The notes: generated by a model from the sequence alone, not told the origin. A stretch of DNA of 64,000 nucleotides from Solen grandis (GCA_021229015.1 CM037782.1:65286108-65350107), one strand, 5' to 3'; shown: positions 44,501 through 55,803, counted from the stretch's first letter. Made by a program: numbers and translations.

Positions 44501-44600
44501 ATGTCATATCACGTATATAATACCAAAATTTCATCATATAACAATAAATAACATTATACAAATAACATCATATAACACAAAAATATCATCATATATCTTA

Positions 44601-45040
44601 ATGTTAGCTGGCCATGAATCATCTTTACTAATCATGAACAGCATGTAATGGAATGTGTGCATCCATACAGGCCGCGATCATCAGAGAAGACTAAATGAAC
44701 ATCACACAAGGACAAATTACCATCATAGCATTAACAGTGGTCAACATGTAATGTCATGTGAGCATCATAAAGTGTAGACTGATATTGTACGATTGATAAA
44801 ATCGGGGAATTCTCCTCTCAAGAATTTATTTTTTTCATCAAATCACATGAACACTCGTATACAAGTAAAACAACTTATTTTCTCTTTTATTATCAGGTAG
44901 GTGAAAAATATTTAATACTTAAGAAGAATAAATGGTATCCATAGCAACTACTGTTTGGTGACTTGAAGCATGCTGTTATTTCCCATTTTCTGAATTCATT
45001 AAACATGCTAGTGCGCAGTCAAAATTTAACGCAAAATTGG
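44601..45040. other. No gene recognised
   Basis: Unique-looking AT-rich sequence between the 60-bp array and the mariner relic. Confidence 0.35.
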
Positions 45041-45946
45041 CGCCGACGCAACTGACGTTAGCGTGACATTTCGGCGTCATTTCCGTAAAAAAATGACGTT
45101 GTGTTGGATGGTTTCATGGCCGTGGTTTCAAAACGGCGCATGGTGTCAACAGATGACGTTGAGATGCGTGCGATTGTCAAAATTTTGTGTGGGACTCAAA
45201 TGTTACCGGTAGAAATACTTTTAAAAAAAATCAAAAATTCAGGTATATTATCAACCTGTGGGAAAACATTTGTCTACAAATGGCACAAGCGGTTTAGGGA
45301 TGGTAGAACCTCAGTGTTTGATGACGAAAGACCAGGTCGGCAGACATTGACAGTCAGAATTAGAGGCCAACGGTTTGAAACCTCTTTAGAATTACGCACC
45401 AAGGCATGTGCAGTAATTTCGTCATTTACTGAGGATTGGTTTAAGGTAACATTTGATCAATGGGAACATCATCGTCGAATACCCCGGCTGACTTATTCCG
45501 TTTCACTACATGACATCATGTCGTGGGAAAATAGGTAAGAAAATCATCGTAATATAGTAGATATTGGTAATATTATCGACCAATGAAAACGCGACATATA
45601 AATACAACACTCTTTAGCGTTCAGTGGAGGCTAGAATGTCATGTAAACAATTTTAAAAAAGATTGACTACTTCCGGCAGCTGTGTAAACGGCCTTTCTGA
45701 TTGGTTTTAAAAACGTGATGCGACCAATGAAATGGCGTAATTTGACGCATCCTTAAACGACCAATTTCAGTCGTAATATCCCACGGCCTAATAGATGATT
45801 TATCATTCGGCCGTGGGTATTCGACGATGTGGGTACATGGACATAAAAAGCGTGGCCACAGGTAGTGTTTACGTCGAGAAAGTAAACCGGACACTAGACT
45901 TTGACGTTTAGGTAATGTCAGTGTGACCCAACGTTGACGTCGGCGT
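45041..45946 (+). mobile_element. Decayed mariner-like element with possible terminal inverted repeats
   Basis: Left CGCCGACGCAACTGACGTTA then GCGTGACATT (45041-45070); right, complemented, ACGCCGACGTCAACGTTGGG then TCACACTGACATT (45913-45945). The matching is imperfect. It encloses the transposase relic at 45101-45538. A further internal inverted pair links 'TCGTCGAATACCC' (45472-45484) with 45811-45825. Confidence 0.45.
45101..45538 (+). pseudogene. Mariner-like transposase N-terminal (HTH) relic
   Basis: Mariner transposases bind the element's inverted ends through N-terminal helix-turn-helix domains and cut with a DDD/DDE domain. Here 145 codons remain. Residues about 58-80 read VYKWHKRFRDGRTSV...DDERPGR, the characteristic linker after the first HTH in mariner/SETMAR-like and GVQW3-like proteins. 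Residues about 105-121 (VISSFTEDWFKVTFDQW) look like the decayed second HTH, where the family has a xFTEDLxxxKVxxRW-type pattern. The catalytic domain is absent: the frame ends at YSVSLHDIMSWENR and no DDE motifs follow. It is therefore a truncated fossil. The start is the first ATG and may lie upstream of the true one. Confidence 0.65.
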
Positions 45947-45949
45947 GCT

Positions 45950-47070
45950 TCAAGTACTACGTAGTATTGTTGTTCAATGTTTCATGTAAACTTTATTGTT
46001 CAATGAATCTAGATAACACCTGAGTTCTGTGTCAGTCGCGAGTAAACATATTTCGTGATGTTTATTTATTTATTTATCTTCGTTTTTTATTCCAGGTTTC
46101 CGTAATAAAACAGTTCCGCGAACTTAATGATGGATGAATTACCTTATTAATATTATGCACATGATCTTTTTTCAAGTCCTTTTTTGCTGCTGTTGTTGCT
46201 GATTTTCCCCTAAAGTGTCGATATTTTTTATGAATCGTTTTCTCTTAGACCTTTTTTTCTTCTTCAAATATACTGTAATTCGCTGATTTTTGTAACAAAG
46301 TGTTTTCTTTAAGGATGTTTCAACGGGTTACAACTGATTTTAATATTGGCATTTATTTTGGAAATTTACATTTTTTTTTTTTTTTTTTTGTAGAATGTTG
46401 AAGGAAATCCCATATTTTAAGATTCGTGTGATGAAGACATTAATGAAAGTATATTTTCCAAATTTTAAGGTCCAAAACATTACATTTTAGGTGTTTTTAT
46501 GCAAGTTTTGGCTAAAACTTCGATGAAAAAGCAGTTTTAGTAAAATAGATACATAAAGCGTTAAAAAATCTTTCCTTTGAAATGTTTTCGTAAAGAAAAA
46601 TATATATGCAATTTCAAGGTTTGGGATATTTTTATATATTCTTTTTGGCCCTGGAACAATGAGGATCTTAGGCTCTTTTTGCAGTGCATGTTTGACAGTA
46701 TTTTCACCTATACCTTAGAATAGAATGCATTGTGATCTTAGATATTCTAAACATATCATTTTGATATGTTCCTTAAGTATTTATAAATGTTTTTTTTTTT
46801 TCAAATTTAAACAAATTTACAAATTTGAACAAACAGTGATGTTCTACCATAAGCTAGATCTTTAAACCGAGCATGATGATTCCCCGTATTTTTTATTCCT
46901 ATAATTTTTAGTTATAATCAAACGTACTACTTAAATGCAAAATTATAGGAAAATCTGTCCGCTAGAGAGAAAGACAGAGAGAGAGAGAGAGACAGAGAGA
47001 AAGAGGATGAAACGCTTTTTAAAGCAAATCAAATACACGCTGCTGTTCTTAGAGTGGCCATTAAATATCC
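45950..47070. other. AT-rich, no gene recognised
   Basis: Contains (TTTA) runs near 46060, a poly(T) tract (46373-46390) and an (AG)n tract at 46968-47004. Confidence 0.45.
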
Positions 47071-47474
47071 AGGCTCGAATTCCACCAACAATACTTAACG
47101 CTAAGTAACACCTAAATTAGGTATACACACTTTCCACCCGTCTTATCTTATGAAATATTCAAGTACCTGACTAACATGAAAAACATTTATTACCTTAATT
47201 TCTAACAATATTTGTTAAAAAAATTAAATACCCGGGTATTTTTATTAATAGAGAAACAAGAAAGATGAAATTCGCCCTTAATGGTTCCGTTACATTTCGG
47301 ACCTCATGGCCTTTCACGGAGATGACCATGGTTTCCTAATGTTTCATTTGGGTACCTTGGTTATCTTGGTAGAGGTTAAGTGGTCCAAGGCAAAGCCGAA
47401 CCATTACAGCGATTTTACCTTAAGTACTTAAGTATTACTTAGCGCTAAGAATTGCCGGTGGAATTCGACCTAGG
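47071..47474. mobile_element. Foldback element E with a nested TTAA MITE
   Basis: The left arm (47073-47115) has TCGAATTCCACCAACAATAC then TTAACGCTAAGTAA. The right arm, complemented (47424-47468), has TCGAATTCCACCGGCAATTC then TTAGCGCTAAGTAA. Between them lies the MITE at 47276-47424. Confidence 0.6.
47276..47424. mobile_element. Hairpin MITE with TTAAGGTAAA ends, second copy
   Basis: Right end 'CCATTACAGCGATTTTACCTTAA'; left 'CCTTAATGGTTCCGTTACATTTCGG', so the left end has lost about 15 bp. The interior 'AATGTTTCATTTGGGTACCT', 'TGGTTATCTTGGTAGAGGTT', 'AAGTGGTCC' is nearly identical to 11612-11664. Confidence 0.75.
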
Positions 47475-47702
47475 TATACCTCAAGAACCGTGGGGTACAC
47501 AAGTTTGACCTTTTTAGCCTACTGCAAGTCAACATTTCCTCAACTAAAAATTTCGAAATATATGATTCCCTTATTTCATGGTATAGAATAAATAGATGTT
47601 TCGCCCCACACTCCTAACAGTGATTACGTCACGCTGCGCTACTTTAATCACTGCCACCAAATAAAACCACGTGACGATTGTTAAACCATGTGACCCGTTG
47701 CA

Positions 47703-47768
47703 ATGTCTTTCAAAACTCCGAAGAAGGAAGTCGGAGAAAACTGCTTTTGCTGCGGGGACTGTAATTAA
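47703..47768 (+). CDS. Candidate tiny ORF or first exon with CxCC..C motif
   Basis: The frame MSFKTPKKEVGENCFCCGDC is 21-22 codons: a basic N-terminus, then four Cys (CFCCGDC). A GT with donor-like context (GGGGACT-GTAATT, 47761) falls just before the stop, so it could be a coding first exon. Upstream are CCACGTGACG (47670) and CATGTGACCC (47690), E-box-like elements, and there is a TGACGTCA at 47855. I do not recognise the protein. A chance frame is quite possible given the length. Confidence 0.25.
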   Translation: MSFKTPKKEVGENCFCCGDCN

Positions 47769-48144
47769 ATGCCTATCACCCGCCAGGTTTTTACAGAATT
47801 ACCGGCTGGAATTAAATTTTGTTAAAGAGGCAAAGTGAAGGTCGTCAGCTGATGTGACGTCATAGTCCTACTATTTTTACCATGTATTCTTGTTAGCAAT
47901 TATTTTTTATTATTTAGGTCTTAGAACCCTAATAGCCATTAATTCCATCAAAGACATGCATATAAACTCACAATATAAGCTTTTAAATATCAAACAATGG
48001 AAATCTTAGGAGCATATTGACAGGTAAGGACATGTGACAGGAGTCCTTTTAATACAAAAATATATCAAACGCACAAAACGTTTCAGGGAATATTAGGATT
48101 ATAAAATCAGATAGACCAAACAACTCTTATATTCTTCTTCTTCT

Positions 48145-48181
48145 CCCCCCCCCCCCCCCCCTTTTTACGTTCACATTTTTT

Positions 48182-48212
<31 letters not shown>
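48145..48212. repeat. Poly(C)17 and poly(G)21 facing each other
   Basis: C17 (48145-48161), 15 bp with TTTTTACGTTCACA, T16, then G21 (48192-48212). The C and G runs can pair as a foldback or form separate i-motif and quadruplex structures. Assembly accuracy here is doubtful. Confidence 0.9.
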
Positions 48213-48239
48213 TACTTTTATTATGAATACTATAACTAT

Positions 48240-48890
48240 CATCAGTAGCAGTAGTAGTGTTACCATTATTACTATCTGCCAAGTACATACACATGTTTCC
48301 GTCATATTAATTTATTGACATGTATTCTCTCGCCTAATAAACTTGTGGTGGCAGTGGTTAACTGAACTGATCAGTGGAAGTAACTTCTGCGGGGAGTTTG
48401 GTTGCGCCCATGCGGTCATTTGACGTATATAATTTCTTCAAAATTCCAAAATAATTAAAGATTTTTGAGTTGAGCAAATCGCAAATTGAGATACATCGTT
48501 AAAGTCACAAGTGATATCCCTATAAGGTATCTATCTAACGATGGGAGTTAAGACACGCATTGTGAATTTATCCATGAATTCGCAGCTCTAGATGGAATAC
48601 TTGGAACATACGTCTCTCTATCTGAAGCTGAATGTCAGAAGTGTGACCTAAGTGGTCCCAGGGCAGACTTCTGGCCCGCTGTCAGATTGTAGTTGTTCAC
48701 GCATCATGCTTTATAGCTCTCTCATGTAGACAGTGCCCCAAGATGACTACGATCTCTCTCTCTCTCTAACATCATTTACTTCTATTAAAATTTGACATTA
48801 CACTTACCATATAACAGTTATATAAATATTTGCATATTTTCTACACATGTGAGTTTAAAAGTACATGTATAAAACGCACGAGATATTGTC
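48240..48890. other. No gene recognised
   Basis: Short CAGTAGCAGTAGTAG and (TC)n (48752-48767) tracts only. Confidence 0.4.
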
Positions 48891-48892
48891 TG

Positions 48893-48980
48893 CGAAAAAT
48901 TGAAACTGATATGTATACTAAATACTGAAATAGTTAAAATTAAAGAGTGCACACTTTCTTTTGGGATTGAGCGTATACAT
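48893..48980. repeat. Solo arm of the 42630-42900 MITE
   Basis: 'GCGAAAAATTGAAACTGATA', 'CTAAATACTGAAATAGTTAA', 'AGAGTGCACACTTTCTTTTG', 'GGATTGAGCGTAT' follows the right arm 42818-42899 in order. Confidence 0.65.
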
Positions 48981-50083
48981 CTTTAAGGTCTCAGGTACAC
49001 TATATAGATGGAATGATACCGAACAGAACAAGTTCTGCAGATGTTTATAACCTTTATTAATCGCGTCGTTAATCATGTCGCTACAAAAACGAGAAGCGTT
49101 TTCCCACAATTCCCTACAACTTTAAGTGTGCTTCATCAACCGGAATAATAACAATGCATCCCTTGTTTTGCCTATATACCAAATTTTGCACAAAATATTG
49201 ATTGGTGTTCAATCAAAATTCCTGTTGCTGATGAGAAAATATATATAAAAAATGCATTAACAATAATGAACTCTATTTATTCTATGTTTTCGGTGAAAAG
49301 ATTGAGAAATATCCATGAAATGATGCTTCATATCCTACACCGTGGAAGATAAGACTTTTCATTGTGATTAAAGTATTCTGGTTTCCTTTTTTTTATATGT
49401 ATATTTATATAATTGAGGCTCTTTTTTTTGGGGGGGGGGGGGGATTGCAGAGACAACAAAGGAATAAAGAAAGAAAAAAAAAGAAATCCATCCATCACTT
49501 AATTAGTTATAGTCCTTCAAATGCTTAAAAAAAACTTCAGTGCAGAGGCAAGCATCCGTTAACCCGGACGCTCTTTTTCTCTGTCTATAAAAGATTGTAT
49601 TTACTAATTCCCACAGTCACTTGATGGACTCTGATCACAAATTAATGATGGATGGATTACTTTGATAAAGGCGTTAGAATGGCATTTGTTGATTTTTTTT
49701 TTGGATTTTTTCTCTCTCACTTGTGGTCGTAAGAAATACACATTTTCACTAAATCGTTTCCTGTGATCATGCGTGAAAGAAAACCCGATCATATACAGAA
49801 AGTCAACAATAATCCTCCATGCAATAGTCCCGTCTTTAGTGAAGGTGTTAAAATACTCGTATCACATATCCTCACAAACAATGGTAGAGATAATTCCTAC
49901 CTCGCGAATTTCATACAATTTCTTGTGGACGGATTATTCTTTGGACTTGAATAATTGAAATTGCGCACACATGATTTGACCGGCTTTATACATGCTTCGA
50001 GCATGAAAGGTGCCATCCAATAGTAGAAGTATCTAATAAACGTCAATGGATCTTATTCCATAAAGACAAGAACATGTCTTGCT
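48981..50083. other. No gene recognised; G14 tract
   Basis: G14 at 49430-49443 after T8. Overlapping 60-codon frames near 49604-49958 occur in three frames and are unsupported. Confidence 0.4.
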
Positions 50084-50410
50084 TTGCTATTAGTAGAGAG
50101 AGGGAGGGTGCTATACTCTATACCTCATATACTATACATGTATTCCAAAAACATACCACTGAAGAACCGATTAACTAAGATCGTAAAACCTGCAGGCATA
50201 CTGACAGAAAACCACGAGCATTGCTGTGTGAATGACAAAATAGCTGAGTTACTCACACTTCTGCGGAATTGCACCGACGACTTCCTCCGTCCCTTTGAAT
50301 CTGACGTGCATCTGGTGTTTGTGACTGCAAACACCGCCGCACGAGACATTGCTCTGGTGATATCCAAAACACTAGTACGCCAAACAGTGCATGCTTGGTT
50401 GTTTAAATGA
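50084..50410 (+). CDS. Weak candidate exon, 108 codons, unrecognised
   Basis: A stop-free plus frame whose part from 50180 to 50390 is clearly more GC-rich than its surroundings and has ordinary protein composition (for example LLTLLRNCTDDFLRPFESD, then VHLVFVTANTAARDIALVIS). A possible acceptor is AAACCTGCAG at 50186-50195. The frame ends in TGA at 50408. The complementary strand is also open for 80 codons (50125-50367) and carries a GTGAGT donor-like site (complement of 50247-50252), so strand is uncertain. No domain recognised. Options are a lone exon, a retroelement piece or chance. Confidence 0.25.
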   Translation: MLLVERGRVLYSIPHILYMYSKNIPLKNRLTKIVKPAGILTENHEHCCVNDKIAELLTLLRNCTDDFLRPFESDVHLVFVTANTAARDIALVISKTLVRQTVHAWLFK

Positions 50411-50664
50411 ATTATACGTCAGTTGCGCGCTATATGAATATGATGAGCAGTGTGTCACGTCCGTTCTAGATGTAGACTTCATATGCATGCTCGCGATTAT
50501 TTTGTAAAGATATGCCAGATTTTATGTTTTTCACATCGTAACTGAATAAAGTGGTAATAACTTAGAAGTAGGTGTCATCTTGGATTATACTCTTGCCAAG
50601 TTATACCAATTGTGTAACGGTATTTTTCGTTGAAACAACTACCTACACGAGATTAGGATTATCC

Positions 50665-50860
50665 GCTTGTGAACACCTACTAGACCATTTCACTCCGAAA
50701 TGAAACGTAAGCCAGCCTAAATCTACGAGCACTTCCCGAACGCCCATTTAATCTATACACACAATGAGAAATAAACATACATTTCGGAATTTTCTGGTCA
50801 GTTTAAATCAGCGAAGAATACCGGTTATTGCCGACCTTCTGGTTGAAATGGTCTATTATG
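50665..50860 (-). repeat. Dispersed repeat D, inverted copy
   Basis: Its complement has 'GGTCGGCAATAACCGGTATTC', 'TTAAACTGACCAGAAAATTCC', 'ATGTTTATTTC', 'GGCGTTCGGGAAGTGCTCGT', 'ATTTCGGAGTGAAATGG', aligned with 23683-23870. Confidence 0.65.
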
Positions 50861-51096
50861 AATTCGTCGTTCAATCGTTAAACTTCGGCTATCATCGGTA
50901 ACTTCCGTAAAGGACGCCGTGAAATCAAACATAGAGTGGGGTCACTACTTGAACCGATCTAAGATTAGCATAAGGTAACTGCTGAATGAATTTGTTTCAA
51001 AATCGACATGAAAACAGGGATCGCTTGAGTAGTGTCATGAACCACTGTATGTTCCTTAACCCTTTCCCTCATAGAGGACACCATGAAAAGACCTAT

Positions 51097-51163
51097 GCGA
51101 ACAACATAAAACCAGATCAGCCTGCGAGTAACTTGCAGGCTGATCAGGTTTTATGCTGTTCGC
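51097..51163. repeat. 29-bp-stem hairpin repeat (GATCAGCCTGC)
   Basis: The left arm GCGAACAACATAAAACCAGA...CCTGC (51097-51125) and right arm (51135-51163) pair over 29 bp with two mismatches and a 9-bp loop (GAGTAACTT). A partial third piece 'GCAGATCAGGCTTTATG' lies at 51231-51247. Confidence 0.85.
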
Positions 51164-51341
51164 TGCTCCTCAGTGGTCTGGAAATGAGGATTTTGTAATT
51201 AAATTTGGTAAGGTTTAATTGTGGTTTTCTGCAGATCAGGCTTTATGTGGTACCTATCATGCTTTTAACGTCTCTTTATCCTGCGCCCCGTCTACAAAGA
51301 CAAGATGGGATGTGTCGATAATCGATATATCTATTTCCGTT

Positions 51342-51578
51342 TGGGTGCCTGGATAGCGTAGTGGTAACGTGCTATGCTTCTCACCAATTCATCCCGGGTT
51401 CGATTCCTGGTCACGTACGTGAGAGTGTACTGTGGTCGCCCGTCCAGACACGTGGGCTTTCTCCGGATTTCTTCCACAATAATGACCACATACGCTGCCA
51501 CCAGAGCCATCGAGAGTGATATACAGACGTTGTAAGAACTTGTTTCGTAATCGATGTAAAATAAATAAAGTTTAAACT
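51342..51578 (+). mobile_element. SINE family 3, plus, complete
   Basis: Head 51342-51412, with A box GATAGCGTAGTGGTAACG and B box GGGTTCGATTCC. Body 'ACGTACGTGAGAGTGTACTG', 'GTGGTCGCCCGTCCAGACAC', 'GGGCTTTCTCCGGATTTCTT', 'ATAATGACCACATACGCTGCC'; tail 'GTAAAATAAATAAAGTTTAA'. The near-identical inverted copy is 62931-63173. Confidence 0.85.
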
Positions 51579-52175
51579 AACTATTTTGTTAGAATAATTC
51601 ATGGCCGTGCTGCTACCATTAGAACAATTGACCTGTCAAATGTTTACAGATGTATTTAGTTTGATTTATATAATAGAATATTAGATGGTCATTTGATAAC
51701 CTGGTTTACACAAACTTGAAATACATGATCTTGTTTGTGATACTGTTTGTAAGAGTTGATCTGGTCATAAATGGGAAAGGTGGTGCTTAAACTTACACTG
51801 CTAAAACTGAAAGGGTGCATTCTTTGCAGTGAAAAGGTTAAGTGTAACCCTCGCCCCTATATTAGGGTATCATTATTCATTATATCTAGGTAAATTTATC
51901 TAGGTAAACTCACAAATAAACAGTGCTACAAATATACGCAAATGCTCTTCTTATGAAAACCAGGTCAGCATGTCCATTGCAGTTTATGGACAATGGGTTA
52001 CTTTGATTTGAAAAAGTTCTGTAATCAGTAGAAAGGTCACTTGAAAGTCCATGTACAGTTAAGTATATCTGCACTACAGCCATTGAATATACGAGCTAGT
52101 TATATATTTCACTAAATACCTTAATATAGCTATTAAAAGATAATGATCGGACTGTGTTAAGAACAGTCACCTTTT
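51579..52175. other. No gene recognised
   Basis: Unique-looking sequence with a short duplicated 'ATCTAGGTAAA' at 51884-51906. Confidence 0.35.
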
Positions 52176-52400
52176 TCTGTTTGTTGGGTTAAATGTCCCA
52201 TCGACAGTATTTCGGTCATATGGAGACTATGTCTTAGTGTTGCCGCATTGCAGTATCACGCCGTAGACATGTGGCATGATACCACACACAGTCACATTAT
52301 CCTGACACCGGGCCAACCAGTCCTTGAACTATCCCTATATGCTGAGCTATACTCGTACCATTTTTATGACTTTGGTATGTCGCTGCCTGGAATCGAACCC
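52176..52400 (-). mobile_element. SINE family 1, minus, nearly full-length body
   Basis: Tail 'GTTTGTTGGGTTAAATGTCC', then 'GACAGTATTTCGGTCATATGG', 'GCAGTATCACGCCGTAGACA', 'TGTGGCATGATACCACACAC', 'CTGACACCGGGCCAACCAGTC', 'ATGCTGAGC', ending in the B box region 'GCCTGGAATCGAACCC'. It keeps the middle segment missing from the 24.8-kb copy. Confidence 0.85.
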
Positions 52401-53020
52401 AAGCAAAATAAAACCGCCAACAACAACTTTTGAAATTAGACGTTTGAAACACGCCGTTATTTGCATTTTGTACCTTTCTCGGATGTACTCTCTTACGTTT
52501 TGAGGTAGAATAAGCATGTATATTGTACACTGAGGCTTTTAATGCAATTTGCCTACGACTGAAAATTAAAATAGTGCCGGCCTTGCGTCCACTGATTAAA
52601 CACTATTTAGGAATGGTGATCTTGACCCTACACACACAAAAAAAAAATATGGCTTTTTTAGTCTCGATGGAGAGCTATTTGATGCTATTCAGATATTGAA
52701 GTTAAAGAAGAAGGGACACAACTACATGTATGACTAATGGTAGGGGATAGGAGCTGTGCGAACGACAAATTAATGATAGCACAAACATATCTTACAGAAA
52801 CAATGGAAGTATACTCTAAATATAGAATATATTAGCACAGTGGAAATATTGATCACACGTATAAACTGTAGTACATGTATACAAGGTGTTTCATATTATA
52901 AGATATGGCACGTTCTTCATTCTCGTTGAATGAAGAAAGAAAAGGGACATATTTATTTTTTATGCATGTAAAAATTGATAGATAAGATTGCAGCTATCTA
53001 CACATTATCTACAAATTGCA

Positions 53021-53542
53021 ACTAGAGCTCCGCAGAGCGGCGCCAACGCTCGTCTGTTTTACATGCCAACAACGGAGGCCATATTTGAGATTTTAAGTTC
53101 GAAACACCATTGCGTATAAATAGTAACTGTAAAGAAAATATGAACTAACATAGTGTAGGAGAAATGTAATTGCACTGAATAAATTTTAACAAAAATTCTA
53201 AGTTAAAAAGGGACATAACTCCGAAAACACCGATTCAGAATAATGCCCCATCGTCTTGCAACTGCGCCTTTCTATGATAATCAAGTCCTCCAAGTTTCGT
53301 GTTGATACCTCTAATAGTTTTCAAGACATTCTACTTAATAAGCAATTTTTAAAAGGGGGCATTACTAAAAAACATAGCTTTAAAATGAAATTCAAGTTTC
53401 GTGTTGATACCTTTAAAAGTGTTTGAGTAATGGGCTACATTAAAGTTTTTGCACGACGACAACAACAACGACGACGACGACGACTACGACGACGCAGCGA
53501 TCATAATAGTTCGACTTTTCTTCGAAACAGACGAGCTAAAAT
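53021..53542. mobile_element. Pearl/HINE-like element with terminal hairpin and (ACG)n
   Basis: Starts ACTAGA, then hairpin GCTCCGC-AGA-GCGGCGC (53027-53043). The subterminal GCTCGTCTGTTT (53048-53059) is matched inverted by AAACAGACGAGC (53525-53536). Core sequence 'AATTCTAAGTTAAAAAGGGA' resembles the core monomer of the 15.8-kb element, and 'CAAGTTTCGTGTTGATACCT' occurs twice. An ACGACGACAAC trinucleotide tract is at 53452-53496. The complement ends CTAGT, as expected of a Helitron-type 3' end. Confidence 0.75.
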
Positions 53543-54755
53543 ACAATACATGTATACTCATTATGACATCCATTATAACGTCGCAGTACTCCGTGCGTTT
53601 AAAAAAAATGGTCTGGTACACCCCGTTCTCCTCAAGTGTTTTCACTGCTCTTGTTTACCTGAAGTCTTCTTACTCTTCTGACTCACGGTTGAAGTTTTCT
53701 CCTCCTGGTTACAGAAATTACTGAATGGCTTCCATCATGCGATTATATGCTCTACTGGTACTTTTCAATGTTTTTTCAAACTTGAAAAAATAAAAATTCA
53801 TGCAACTCCGCGCAGTACTTACCTCCCCTTACAGCTGTTAGATAATGCTAAGTGAGCATACAAGGGAGAAAAAAATATATATAACCATAAATTGTACATG
53901 AATATTCATGAGGAAAAGTGTTAACATCCGCTTTACAGAAAGGAATTATTATGTGTACTTCACTACATGGAGTTTGCATTTCATGGCGTCATGCATGACG
54001 TTTTGACGTACTGTTTTTTTTCTCCAGTATTTGACGCTACATGTAAAATGGTAGTCACTTGATCATTTTGATTAAAAAATCTTTTGATATCTATCTTTAT
54101 TTGAAAGTCTATCAGGTGTTATAATACACCATGTGTATAAATCACGTGCCGTTTAAATCCCACTACATTACATTGATCTGGAAATGAAATGCAAAAATGA
54201 ACAAATCTGCCATTCTAATAATATTTATTGCCTTTTACAAAGATACACAAAAGATAATATCTAGTCTAGAACAGAGTGTAAGTTAACTCATATAAATCAC
54301 GCATGAAAATCAAACCTGAGCCTTAATTCATCAAACTCAATGGTCTATATTTTATAACACAGACTAAAGAAATGCAAATTTTCAAACTGATATTTTACTG
54401 AGACTATTAATATTTCAGTCTTATTTCTCGATATTAAGGGACGAATTACCAAATACTATTGGAAAATGATTTATCATAAAAAGAAGAAATTATAATAAGT
54501 CCTGCGTCTGAGTCTAAATACAGAATCAGGAGATCGATAAAGAAGTGCCCTGACCCCAATTGAACACCAAGCAATAGTTAAACAGGATGCAAATGTATGC
54601 ATCAACGTTGTCTTCTTACAACAAAAATAATGGATATTGTTCTTACTGTATGTAAGATTTTAATAAACACTCAAGCAAAGCGCCAAGTGTTGGTAGATTT
54701 TGGGCCTGGTATTCATAACGTTTGGTCCGAAACAGGCCTCAAAATGCATCTAAAA
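53543..54755. other. No gene supported
   Basis: Overlapping 83- and 91-codon plus frames at 53430-53724 start inside the trinucleotide tract of the preceding element. An ATTCATGAGG motif (53901-53910) recalls the GATCAG repeat family. Confidence 0.4.
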
Positions 54756-54761
54756 GAAGAG

Positions 54762-54826
54762 TTTGATAAAAATATATATATACTGGTATGCGAGCAGTAT
54801 CCGTGAACGAGTAGTATCCGTGATTT
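54762..54826 (+). repeat. Left arm of long-range inverted repeat
   Basis: 'TTTGATAAAAATATATATATACTGGTATGCGAGC' then AGTATCCGTGA, ACGAGTAGTATCCGTGATTT. The complement of 58063-58113 gives the same series. Confidence 0.75.
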
Positions 54827-55789
54827 GCTTATAGTATCGTCAAATATAACGCTGTGTTGTAAAAATTTCCACTTACTCAAAGTTCGTCATAATATCAGTG
54901 TGGAAACCTAATTTTAGCAAGAAAGGGTGAGTATTAATGAAATTACAATCGATTATGTATCAGTAAAGTGAAAATACAGATGCCCATGTCGCGAGGGATC
55001 AGCGCGTGCGACAGTGCGCGTGCGTTCTCGTTTGTTACTTTAAGTTCGCTAATTAGGTCTTGTATTGGTATTTATATCATAAAGAAATAATTATTCATAT
55101 AAGTCATTTTAAACAACAATTTCAACCCTTTTACAATATATCTATAACTTTAACTTCAGGAAATCATGTCACAGACTGCATCGTCCGCTTCTTGAGTGTT
55201 TTAAAGGGAAATAATAAACAATTTACAGCAGTTGTCTTTCTTAAACAGTGGTGGGGCCCACAACGGGGATATTAATTACCTAAAAACATCAATTTTTGAA
55301 GAAAAAAAATCAGTTCAGTTTTTAAGTTTATACTTTATTTTTTATTAAATGTACTTTTTCCCCTTTTCAGACCGGCCATTTATTACCACACGGGTGACTG
55401 ATGTATCCATTCATATTCCGGGTTGATGTTTTTTCTTTTTTTTTCTTGATATATTAATGATGTCGACAAGGAATTTAATATCTGATCCTAGATCTAGATC
55501 TAAATTGAAAAAAAAATCCAGTTAGACAATAAATGTCGTAGACAGAAAACAGATACATGTACATCTTTAGACAGCGGGAAACGTATTTGTAAATGATGAC
55601 TTCCTCCAATCACATGAAGTCGTATACTTTTTAGTTCTTTTTTAATAATTGGTATATTTTTATCAGTATTAGTTTTTCAGAGTTTGAAAAGAATATTTAT
55701 GAATAAAAAATATTTATATACAGATCGAATAATGGCATGCCATGGAACACATACTGTTTACTTTAATTATTTAATGAGTGATGGAAACC

Positions 55790-55803
55790 AGGGTCTCCTC
55801 ATG

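Noticed and set aside
42964..44551. Two overlapping plus frames of 479 and 495 codons
   Set aside because: Both are by-products of the 60-bp array (a multiple of three). Common unit variants are non-synonymous in both frames, and there is no non-repetitive domain.
45579..45602. CCAAT plus TATAAATA promoter
   Set aside because: The motifs are present (GACCAATGAAAA, CATATAAATAC), but the spacing is too short and no downstream gene is supported; probably part of the decayed element.
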